A stretch of 23,356 nucleotides of DNA from positions 10,354 to 33,709 of the forward strand of contig JAIPMN010000487.1 in assembly GCA_020650975.1 (NCBI GenBank). Reading direction: 5' to 3'. Each line of letters begins with the position of its first letter. Position 1 is the first letter of the stretch. This DNA is from Apostichopus californicus (taxonomy: Eukaryota; Echinodermata; Holothuroidea; Aspidochirotida; Stichopodidae). Both the position numbers and the translations under genes were made by a program. The notes below the pieces were generated by a model. The model was not told the DNA's origin, ran no database searches, and saw only the letters and a list, made by a program, of their open reading frames with translations. This document shows, piece after piece, positions 1 to 12,200 of the stretch.

Positions 1-6
1 AACCCC

Positions 7-37
<31 letters not shown>

Positions 38-38
38 A
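1..38. repeat. poly-C tract followed by (CA)n microsatellite
   Basis: Bases 3-23 are an uninterrupted run of 21 C, followed directly by about seven CA units to 38. It sits at the very edge of the window, so the full length is unknown and the C count may be affected by sequencing error. Confidence 0.9.
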
Positions 39-169
39 TTCTTGTTCCAACTCCACCGCAAGAATCTGTTTGATGAATCAGTTTACATTACAGTAAAGTA
101 TACATTTGGAAAGCACCTTCTTGAACAACCTATATATGCCAGCAAAGTATTTTACTATCATATTTTCAG
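39..169 (+). other. End of the intron upstream of the first visible exon
   Basis: Non-coding, ending in TATTTTCAG at 161-169, a good acceptor for the exon at 170. The exon carrying the preceding MED23 residues is not in the window. Confidence 0.75.
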
Positions 170-239
170 ATCGTCGGTGAAATGTTAGGTGCTTACGTGG
201 AATCTTTCAGAGCCGTTGCAAGAATGGTGCTGATAACAG
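170..239 (+). CDS. MED23: MED23 exon 1 of window
   Basis: Preceded by TATTTTCAG and followed by GTAATT. Reads IVGEMLGAYVESFRAVAR..., matching the animal MED23 stretch LVSDFVDTFRPTAR. It starts at a codon boundary and ends with one base of a glycine codon completed by the next exon. This is the most diverged of the recognised exons, but the SFRA.AR core and the phase match support it. Confidence 0.85.
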
Positions 240-3200
240 GTAATTAAAAGAGTCCATAAAGTTAACACAAAATTAGAAACCAGCAGAATTTTAGGTAAAA
301 TAACCAGAGGATGTTATATGTCACATGTATAATTTCTCTCTTCTATGAACCAATTTGCAATATTAGACTCTCGTCTATAGCGTACAGTAGGTGTCAAACA
401 GTTGCGATAATATTTATAAGAAGTTGATCAAGTTACTTTCATAGCAGTGAACAATGTCATACAGTCTCGTGATCAGTATGCTTTAACATTTTTCATCATG
501 ATTTGAAATATCAGTGACTAGTCAAAATAAGAAAACAAAATTATATCATCATGGGCATGTAAAGAATCATGGGATGTGCATTTATTGAAAGCAGCATAAA
601 AACTGATTTTCAGTTTCAAGTTTATTTCCACTTTCCATATATATATACAGTAACAGAGTCAATGAGTAATTTACTCAAATTATGATGAAATAACAATAAA
701 CAAAGTACAAAATATGCTATAATGGAAGTGGAGGAACCAGAAGTAAGTAGAAACTTTTCGAGTCTGGACCCTTAACAAAAAAAAAGAAAATTTCAAAAAT
801 CACAGAGAGAGTACAGAGAGAGTTAAGAGATAAGGAAAAACAGAGAAAAAATATAAAGAGGAAGCGAAGAAAAGGATAAACAAATCCATTAGTACGAGTT
901 AGTACGAGAAGAGGATTTTACAAGCAGGTAATCTCTGTCTGTCTCTCGCTCTGCAGGCCGTCCTCACCTTCTACCCATCATCGGTCATTCTAACACATCC
1001 GGTAATGCCTGGAAGCTGGACCCACACACACTCACGTTTGTTTTGAAAGGAAATTTACCGTTTGATAAAGTAAGTGTATGTTTATCTTTGTTCTTTCTTT
1101 AAATCTGTTTCTGCAAATTTACTTTACCAATGTGAGATTCATATTATATATCATTTAGAAATTGTTGTTGTTGTTGTTGAAACTAATTTGATAATTATAA
1201 AGGTATTCTTTCAACTGCCTGTTTAGCCTTCAAACTCCAGACAACTTTACATTAAAACTGCTGCATTCTAACAGTAGCCTATGGTTGTTACTCACTCATA
1301 ATGATTGGCTATTTAAGAAAAAAGCCATTTCACTTTGACAGAACATGTTCACAGCTCTTTCAGTATCATATTTAAATGAATGAACAAAGCGTTCTCACAG
1401 AGTCGGGGGGGGGGGGGAAGATGCCAGGGTATTTCAGCTCATGGCTCACTACTTGAATGACGTCACTGGCTATTCTCAGTTGTAGCAAAAACCCTCATTT
1501 TGAACGCCTAACACCTCTCCTATATCTGCATGTACTATTTGCAAATAAACACTGGTCAGTTTACTTTCTAGTAAACACCAACTCATCTTTAAGACAGGGT
1601 TGAAGAATGATTTCATGTTTGCTAATTTGTTTTGCAACCCACTCAACACTTTTCATATTGAAAATGTGGCCCAAACACTCAAAAAAAAAATAGGATAGTA
1701 CTTCTCTATGAGAGGAAACTTCACAAGAGATTGGCTTTATTATCATTCTTCATAGTGTTACGTGACCGTTCTCATACTCAATGTGGAGAGCAGATCACGT
1801 GACATAAAAAGGAGAACACAAGGATGAAAGTAAGTTTAGAGCATTTAATAAGCTATTTACATGGCAGAACAAAGAATAAATATGAACATAATACGTAACT
1901 ACAGTTTCTTAATTCTTAATTTTCTTAATTTAACGTCTTTCTGGACCTGGGTGGGCCGAGGGGAGAGTTTCTGCTTAGTTTCTGGAGTTACCTTAGTGCT
2001 AGGCGGATAATGTCCAAGTTTGCTTTAGAATGGTTGAAGTAGTTCGGCTGGTTGTAGAGAAAGTTCAGGTAGAGCGACGAGAATCCATTAGAGAGTAGTA
2101 GGTCAGAGTTCCGACAAAAGTGCAGAGTTAAATATATACTGTGTTTAATATGGGCACAGTAATCAAAGCCAAGGAACCAACAGAGGTGTGGCGACAACCT
2201 CTTAATGGAACCAACGGAGAAAACGGAGAGGGCGCTCAATCGGGCGTCTGCGGCTTTTATACCCGGAGTGTAAAGGAATGTTCCAGGAAGCTATGCATAT
2301 TCATGAAGTCTGCAGAAACACTTTGTTGGCGAGTTCCAGTTATGTAGAGCGCGTCAGCACATCTGGGATCGTAACAATTAGAAGACTCGGAGAAATGATA
2401 GCATATGTTACGTAATCAGGCAGATGAATAGGTGGATTACATAACAATAGGAACTAATTAATCTAATTAATCTCTTTCTTTCTCAGGACCAGATGAAACC
2501 TCAGTTTGAGCTGATACGCTACGCACTGAAACAGCCGTACAGTAGGGATACAGTCTGTAATATCATCTCGCTGAATAAACAGGTACTACTAATACCTCAC
2601 TTAACAGATATGAAACCTTTACTCCTACCCCTAGAAAAGATTTACCTGCATCCTGAAATGGTAATGCCCTCGGGTATTCTTGAATTGCATGATGGGACTG
2701 TTCCCTTAAACTGCATTATTCCTTTGCGATCTTTGCCTGCTGCAGTATCCCATTTTAGTTTTGAAACTTTGAAGATGTTTAGCATTCTGTTTGTACCTCA
2801 TCATGCTGTTTTGATGCAGTGTACTTGAACACTTTCTATTATAGGAAGTGTCACAACTCTACAACAATTAAAAAATGTTTGGAAGATTGCACACTCTCAG
2901 GTGTTTCATTAATCACAACAATTTTGGTAACATTTTGAACCTAAAGCACTCACTGTGCACATTCCGACAATCTTATACCCATAAATGGTATAATGTTGTT
3001 TTTCATTTTTGCAAATTCTTTGAAAATTTTTTTTTTCTTGCTGCACAGCCTGAAATTAGTCTAACATCAATTATAATCAAATAGTGTCATATCTGTACTA
3101 AATCAAACTAGAATGCTTAGAAATCTCTTATCTTACCCTAACCATCGATGGTATTATATATACATCATGTAGTATATAGAATTCTAAATTTCATAGCTAA

Positions 3201-6200
3201 CACAAGCTGACTTCCCCAGCCTTCAAATATTTCTTTTCCTTTTTTTTCTTGATAGCTAAAGCAGAGATCTGCAGTACTTGAAGGCCAACTGGCTGAATTG
3301 GTTATGGTAGCCATGGAGAGGTCTGAACAGGACATGACAGCCCCAGCTGATAGGTATGGTACCCCCCTCCACGCCCTCTGGCAACACCTGTCCAGTCAGC
3401 TCATCATCTTTGCCCTCTTCCAGTTTGTCAACTTTCCAGACGTGGTTGAACTACTCTACAAGAAGGTAAAACTCTCATTAAATATAACTCTAAATAAAAA
3501 TAAAACTGTTAGCAAACTGCTTATCCACTAGAGAGCCTGTGTAAGAGAATGTGTAAAAGTAAGTTGGGCTGACGTTTCGATCCTAGCAGGATCTTCTTCA
3601 AAGGCTAAATGACAACTTACAGTAACAGAAGGGACAAAGACACGCACAGAATACAGACAGGTTAATGAGCATGGTGAACACAAAGAGATGGATGTAAGGG
3701 GAATAGAAGACAAAAAGAACTCCGTCAAGAACGTTCAGAATGGTTCATATGTGGCCAGAGAAATGGATTGTTTGGACCAAAGGGCCACAGAGAACCTTTA
3801 CCAATACTGTATTTATAGAATCTCATTATACCTGGATTGAGCAAATCTAAGGCATTACGAAATATCTATTATTGAAGTAGTCAAGTCGATCATGAACTGC
3901 ATTGCTATGGTGTGATAAAAAAAATTACCAAGATTTATGCAAATAGTTGCTTTTACACATGAGGGCTTGCTAGATTTATACCCTGTTTTCATTAGTGGGA
4001 TGTTACCTGTGGGATGTAGAGGGGGACATTCCTTCTTTGATATGTGTTAACTAAATGAGTAATATCCAACCGAGCTTTCTTTGTCCTTTTTAAGCTCAAA
4101 GGGCGAAACTTAACCAAGGGAAGAGACTATTTAATGTGGTTGCTGCTGCAATTCATCTCTGGGAGTATGAAGAAGAATCCACTCCATGAATTCCTGCCAA
4201 TCCTGAAACTCTTTGAACTCCTCTACCAGGAGACGGAGGTACGTCAGTCAACTTTTATAGTGTGTAAAATGGAATTTGTGTAAAAGAAAAGGGGAGAGAA
4301 GCCAGCTGGGATGGGTTTGGTACGATAAATGGTTGGATGGATTGGAGGGTGAGGGGTGGGCAGGGGTTATATATAGTTTGTGTTGTCCATTAATTATTTT
4401 AGAGAACCTGTTTATCACTTACTTTCATTGTGATGAAATGGCATATGGTGTTCCTGTCCTGTTTCTCATGTGGACATTTTTATCTGTCCAATGAACAGGT
4501 CATTTCTTTTCATATCAACTGTTCAGCAGACTCACAAGTAACTTATATCACACTACCACGGTGGTATCCTCAAAATCACATCATGACTAGGGTTAACATA
4601 CATTCCGATTCATCCGGTTGTCCCTTTCCGTTCTGAAAGTACATCGACACACCAGCATATTAAATGGTCCCTATCTTCTAAAGGTCTTTGCCACATAAGT
4701 AGAAAAGTCACAATCCTCAAAATGTGTGGTATCCTCAACATCACATCATGACTAGGGTTACCATACATTCCGATTTATCAGGTTGTCCCTCTCCATTTCG
4801 AAAGTACATTGTCACGCCGGCATATTGAATTGTCCCTATTTACTAAAGGTCTTTGCCACATTAATGTAAAAGTCACAATCTAAGAAAAAGTTTTCATGTA
4901 GTGTGCAACTGTGTGTGTGACCATTTAGGAAGCATGATATAACCGTTTTTGACAAACAAGCACAATTGACAGACACATCTTATATTAACCTCACAAGCTT
5001 GGTGGGAAAAACTGGTTAACCGTAGACTGAATAGTCTAACACAGTCTAACTTTAAGGTAGCTTTTCTGGCTCTAGTACTGTAGTAACGTATTGAGTCATT
5101 TAGGTGGTAGGTATATGGCTAGACTATGTTAAAACTAACGTGGTGTCTCCCTTGAATAAACATGGTAACTGTATTCTTGACTTGAGCTACTGTAAGCACC
5201 TCTGACCCAGCTCTATTGACCTAATTAAGCCATTGTTCTTTCTTGATAATTGAGTGTTAATTTTTGCAAGATTGTGTGAAGAATCATAGAACAGCCAAAT
5301 GCCTTCACAATGTTGTCATTTTCTTTTCTTGTTTGAAATTGCTGCGAGATAATTTTAGCTGCGTACAATGTACACTGTAGCACACCGCATATATGTTCAA
5401 CAATTTCATATCAATTAATTTCATACAATTGAATTTCATTCAATTGAATTTCATTCAATTGAATTTCATTCAATTGAATTTCATTCAATTAATGTATTGT
5501 GTCAGCTAATAAAGAGCATCTCCTTTTCCAGCCTCTGCCTGTTCCAGATGTCAGTTACCCATCTTGTGTGCATGGGATGGCCATGGCCTGTGTTTGGCCA
5601 CATTTGCTGGGAAAAGCGGCCCTGGAGAAGAAAACCTTACCCTGTCCAATTCCGAAAGTGCTCAAGTTGCAGTATGAGTAAGCAACTCTATTTGCAGATA
5701 ACACTGACATCCTGATAGGAACTTGTATGACTTTATATTGTAAGATGTCTGCAATAGGAATTTATATCTTTGTATGATATTAGTTTTAAGTATCATATTT
5801 TAGTCTGATAGTTTGAGTTCCCTGGAGGGTTTCAGATATCTAAAAAAAAAATGGTTGTACAGCCTTATAATTCACAGCCTTTCTCCTCCAAACAGCCTTC
5901 TGCCTAATCGTCCCCATAGTCTACCCAAAGCAAAGTGAATTACTCAGATTACCTGATGTGTTTGTGATGAATGTATCTTGTCTTTCATTTTGTATTTCAG
6001 ATTCTTGCGGAAGAGTTCCAAGACACCTAATCTACCCCTCACAGACTACCGTATAGCTCTGATGTGCAATGCATGTACGTTTATCAGGCAGTACATGTAA
6101 CAATGTATTAAATAATCATAGCATAGTACATTATAGTCCATGTACACCTTGTCACGGTTGACCCAGCCAGATTCCATACATGCAACAACACCCATTTGAT

Positions 6201-9200
6201 CGTTGCGTATCTCCCCCACTTCAGGGAGGGAAAGGCTGAAAATCTCCAAAAAATACAATTTTTTTGGTGCGGTTCCATCAAGATTTCACAATATAGGCTA
6301 ATCCTTGCCCACATTGGGGTAAAAGAAACGGTGAAGATTCAAGCAATGCTGTTTTGCACTCTAGGTTAGATAGATGAGTATTGTTAGGATATCATATTTA
6401 CTTAAGCTGACCTTTGAATGTTGTTATCTATAAGAGTGTACAATACTTAGCGTAATTGACACATGGGTATGCCCATACTTCGGATTTCTTCATGCATTTA
6501 TATTTGATAAATTAAAGATTATTTTGACGTTATTAATGATCATTTGACTATTGAATACAAAAATAGCTGCAGTTTTTGCCTCTTCTTCTTCCTTCAAATC
6601 ACACATCTCAGAATTAAGCAATGACCAACATTTTAATTCTGATGATCAGAGAATCCCCAGTGAAAACTTATTTAATTATCACGGTAATAATTATCAGCCT
6701 CTTTCTTTGCCAGACTTACTGATCATCACAGTTCCCTAAATGTTTATTTTACTCTCTCTCTCTCTCACTCCTTTCTCTGTACAGACAGTACCACAACGGA
6801 CCTTTTCCAAGCACCTTTGAACATTCTAATGGAGAGCTTCTACAACCCTAAAAGCCCCCCTGTGCTACTTCCAGGACCATCCAATAACATGGCAGCAGGG
6901 CCAACTGAACCACTATCCATGACTATGTTGGACTCGCTCAGCACCCATACAAAACTAAGGTCAGTTGTAGAATGTTAATACCCAGAACTGATAAACTCTG
7001 GTTGACGGTCGTACTCTCAATATGTCGTATTTTGGTAGAATGACTGTCACATAATTTGGAGACGTAAGGCGGTCCCGTTCTTCTAAAAATTTTTTTTTTA
7101 CAATGAGATTCAGTGACGGAAAATAATACGAACTGGCATTGGACTTTCGGAGCAGCCTGTTTCATTCATTAACTTTTTGAATTTTTTTAAAGGAGATATT
7201 CCACCAGTGAAAGTCGTTTGCAATATCAAAATTACTGAAACTTTTTCTGCATCCTTAGGTCAAACCACATCCTCATAAGGGTCGTGTAGGTCGAAGATAC
7301 AAATTGTTTACAAACCTGTCGATATTTTGCATCTGGCAACAGCAGGGCCAATGATGTCATCATGGCAATTGAACTGGAATGTCCCCTTAATTCTGTATCA
7401 ATGTGAAAACATGATCATCTTGTCCAAAATGATGTCATCACATATTCCAATAAATTATAAACCACATTGGTTATGTAATTTAGGCAACTGCAGGCTTTCA
7501 AACATCAAATATGAAAGTGTTAAAGATTTCCCCGAAAAAACATCTGGCTTTAGAAGTCAATAATTATTGAGTTATAGTTGCCTTTTGATTTGTTTGTTAT
7601 TGTTTTGTTTTGTTTTGTTCTGTACTGTTATGCTATGTTTATGCTATGTCATGTTATTGTATGTTATGTCATGTTATGCTATGCTATGCTATGTTTGTTA
7701 TTGTTTTGTTCTGTCATGTTCTGTTATGCTATGTTTATGTTATGTCATGTTATGGTATGTTATGTCATGTTATGCTATGTTATGCTATGCTTTCATTCAA
7801 ATGTCAATAATCTGACTTTATTTACGTTCTCCCAGTTTTATTCATCACATCGCGACCAATAAGATCGGCCAGGTAGCGAACCGAAACACCACCCTTGCTC
7901 TCTCCCCGGCTATGATGGAGACATATAGCAGACTGCTGGTCTATGTGGAATTGGAGAGTCTTGGAATTAAGACATTGATCAGTGAGTATTATCACTATTT
8001 ATCTTGCAGTACACAGTAATATGATTACACTAGTTGTTACAACTGGTATGCACTACAATATACAGTGAGGTCTAAGTGCCAGCTCTGTCCTCAGGAACAC
8101 TCAATATGTCCCCTCACTCCCTTTATATGAAGTTTTACAGTTTTACTTCAGTATAAGGACAATTAATACAAAAAAGATATATTAAAAAAAAGAAGCTATG
8201 CATCCATTCTTTTACAGGAACACTCATTCATAGCAGTATCAAATATATTACAAAATATATATCACAAAATATATTGAAACTTTCATGCTATGTGTATAGA
8301 TTCAATATGTTATGCTGTGTGTAGGTTCAATATGTCATGGTATGTGTAAGTTCAATATGTTATGCTGTGTGTAGATTCAATATGCTGTGTGTAGGTTCAA
8401 TATGTTATGCTGTGTGTAGGTTCAATATGTTATGCTGTGTGTAGGTTCAATATGTTATGCTGTGTGTAGGTTCAATATGTTATGCTGTGTGTAGGTTCAA
8501 TATGTCATGCTATGTGTAGGTTCATTATATCATGCTGTGTGTAGGTTCAATATGTCATGCTGTGTGTAGGTTCAATATGTCATGCTGTGTGTAGGTTCAA
8601 TATGTTATGCTGTGTGTAGGTTCAATATGTCATGCTATGTGTAGGTTCAATATGTCATGGTATGTGTAGGTTCAATATATCATGCTATGTGTAGGTTCAA
8701 TATATATTCAAGTTGCCTTATCTTCTCCTTCAAATTTACAAGGTCAGGTATACAGCAATGTGGTGGACAACCAAGCCTGGGGTACCCTACATTCCATCTT
8801 GGAGTTAATTAACTACCGGATGCACCACATACAACCCCATTACCGAATACAGTTACTCTGCAGTCTGCATTCCTTGAGTGCCCTACCTCAGACCAAGCAT
8901 AACCAACTGTACCATTGGTAGGTGAAAACTTTCCAGTTTTGGTTCGTTCATCAATGTATCCACCCACGCTGTCAACAAAATGTAGAAAATTTCTAGCTAT
9001 TTGAGTGTTTTTTTTTTCTGTTTTGTAGTTCATTTAACTTCATCTTCAGTCGAGTTATAAATTCAGTATATAACAAATGTAACAACTTTTAAACATTAAA
9101 TTGTGGTTTGTATGTGGGATTATCACAGTCATAAGTTAATCATAAAATATTTGTAAAGAAACTTGAAAAAAAAAAAATTATGACTTTATTTTACCTAGAT

Positions 9201-12200
9201 CAAACACATAGAAACACAATAAGAACACCTCTCAATTTGTAGTTTTCCATAGACTTATATGGACTTGAACTGTAGTCTGGTAACATAAGAGGCAAGAAGT
9301 GTGGTCCGGCCATAACATAAAACAGAAGCCAGGTAAGGTCTATGTAACTCAAGACCTATATAGAAAAGAACCTCATAAACATAATAATGGCTCCCCACTT
9401 TTATCTGAGCAGAAGAGAAATGTCTAGCATAACAAAGAAACACATTATTGCGTTATCATAATGACCAGATACGCATGCACTACATACGCATGCACAGATA
9501 TGCAGGTACACTTAATTTGCATTTAATTTGCATTTGATTTGCATAATAAATGTTCAAAGAATCTTTTACACTACTACAGTATTGAAAGCACTGCACTGAA
9601 GATAATCACCAGTCTAGGCAGCTCAGAGGTCCAGCCACAACTCTCCCGATTTTTGAACGATCCCAAGCAACTTCTGTCCACGGAGTCCGAGGAACTTAAC
9701 AGAGCCTTGGTGTTGACTTTAGCCAGAGCGATACATGTGACCGGTAAACTATTGTTTTATTGATGTTATGGGATATTTAAATTAATATCTGGAATGCTTA
9801 ATTTCTCAAGAATTTAGTGATCTTTCTTGGTGTATTTCTAGTTTGAAGAAAAAGTGGAATCCATAAATTGGATCAGATGCTGGTAGATTTCATTGAATTG
9901 TTGCAAAAGGATACGAGACACACATTGTGGGCTGTGAAGCAGTATTTTCATGGTTTTTGAGCTGTATGCTTCATTTTCTGAACAAAAACGTTTTCTATAT
10001 TCCAATGGTAGATCTACTATATCTTGCAGACCATATTATGTGAAAGTCAATTTGAATGTAAAATTGAGGATACTGTTTACCATTTTGAAATTGCATAATG
10101 GAAAACAGAGAGTTGTTTAAGTGGAATTTCTACAAACTTGGATTTCAAAAGTAGGATTAGATTATTATGGTTGGTGGTTGTTTCCAAAAATAATTCAAAA
10201 CCTACTTGCAAAATTTGATAGTATGATTTGCAGAGATAAAAGTCACAAAGAGATCCAAGAATTGTTCTAACCAAATCAACTGTAATAAGGGAGTACTTAA
10301 TAAATTTCCATGTCATTAAAGGCATTGAAGACTCGCCCCAAACCGCGTGCGGCCATCTGAAAAAATTAACTTTCTGTTGCTTGCAAGTGACGTTTTTTTT
10401 GTGTTGCTACAAAATGCAGACAGTAATGAAACGTGATACCTTAATTGTTATCTTTAGCTGGACCTGAGATGTCCATCGCTATATCGTTTATACACTGTGC
10501 TGTGGGTATTGACCGCAGTTGTATGTACTGACTGTACACTAGTGTCTAATTACCGACGGTAGCAAGCTGTGTGTTTTTTTTCTGGGATCGATGGTGGTGT
10601 TTAACACTTCTGTTACACCTCATTCGAAACTAGGTCAAATTACCGGCATTAGATGTTTCTTTTTGCGCGAGTCTTCACACCCTTTAATGATCATATATTT
10701 TAATAACCACTTTGACAGGTTCAGAGACCCTGTCATGGACCTGGTGTCGTGGAATCTTGGAAAAGTTACAGACAAACACCCCGCATAACTGGGCGACACA
10801 CACCTTGCGCTGCTTCCCGTCCTCCCTACAGCAGTTCTTTGAACAGAACGCCACACAGATGGAGAACCGGACAGGTTTGAAGGAACTGGTGGATGAGTCA
10901 TACAGAAGCTGGTCTGGTAAGGAGCAGTATATATCTCTAGTTACATTTGTCGAAAATGCACATTAGTAAAAAATTGTTTATCTTCTATCGATATGATATC
11001 AAGTTAGACAAACTGAAACACATTTTGTCCTAAGAACTAATGTAATTACGTTGTTCATGGAAGTCATTTTCTACCGGATTTATCCTTACAATTGAGCCTT
11101 ACTGCGATGATATGGTGTAATTAACCATCCAATTTATATCCGCACTGTTGTTAGATATTTTCCTTAGGAAACAGTTCTTCCTTGTGAAGGATATATGCGT
11201 AGGAAGTGTGTCCTCTTGTTCATGGAAAGCACTTTCTGTAGGATATACCCTTACTTTTTATAGGATATAGCCTCACTTTCTATAGGATGTATCTGTACAT
11301 TTTAGCCTAACTACCATAATAAGGTGCATTACCTGTTCTTTTTGATTTGCATCTTTGGTCATTGTATGCAATGTTGTCACATGGCAGTGTACAAGATAGT
11401 CCTCAGCTGCACAAATCAAAAATATTTTACTAGTCAGAGTTTTGAATTTAATTTTTTTATTAGGGGATTTTAGAGACATAGATAATTTACAGTTGTTGTG
11501 GCTATTGGCAACCCCCCTTGCTTCAACAATGAGAAATGTGTGATATAATATATATCCATACATTGTTGGCATTGCAAGAAATCACACTGTGTACACATTG
11601 CCCAACCAAAAATTGCTTCCAGCCAAGAAACTCTGTCATTCATTTCAAGTTAAGTTTAACATGATTTTCTTGGCATGTATCCTTAGCTCTTTAGTTACAT
11701 ATTACCTTAAAACCTTGTGGAGCGTGTCGTGGTACAATGCCTCAGGTAGTAATGGACTTGCTATCTAAGGAATGCAGGTTTGTGTCCTGGCCAGATGTGT
11801 CACTGAAGGCACTGCATCTCCATTGCCTGTCTTCACCCAGGTGTATAAAATGGGGACGTGAGAGGTAACTTCAGGAGCCTATTAGTTTTCTTGTAAACCA
11901 GATCTGACTAGTTTGTTTGTTTGTTCATTTGTATTTCTCTCGTTAGGTCTGACAACTGATCAAGACAAGGTTGCTTATTTTACTGGCAAAGGTGTTTCAC
12001 CTCATTTCCTTTGGTAAGTCAACCAGACTAGGTGTTTCCTCAGAGCAAACTTTCCATCAATTTGTCTAAAATTTTAAACATGTACTGAAAATCTATCCCC
12101 ATGCCATTCATTGATCTTGAAAGATCAAGTTGGATTCCAAATAACGGTAGTTCGTTGACGAATAATTTATCTTTTGTGATATTGGTTCCTACATTATGCT

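Noticed and set aside
1988..2347. Short frames on both strands inside the LTR-like element
   Set aside because: Too short and without gag, pol or other recognised motifs; LTRs are normally non-coding.
7567..7862. Three overlapping forward open frames encoding Cys/Tyr/Met-rich peptides
   Set aside because: They are read-outs of a decayed pentanucleotide repeat inside intron 8; no family similarity and no splice context.
8301..8706. Possible CRISPR array from regular 25-bp repeats
   Set aside because: Units are head-to-tail with no unique spacers, and the locus is a eukaryotic intron.
10635..10901. 88-codon minus-strand frame
   Set aside because: Antisense shadow of MED23 exon 12, which has clear homology on the + strand.
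11725..11795. Functional tRNA gene
   Set aside because: A- and B-box-like motifs are present but degenerate, and the sequence does not form a cloverleaf; a SINE head is the better reading.
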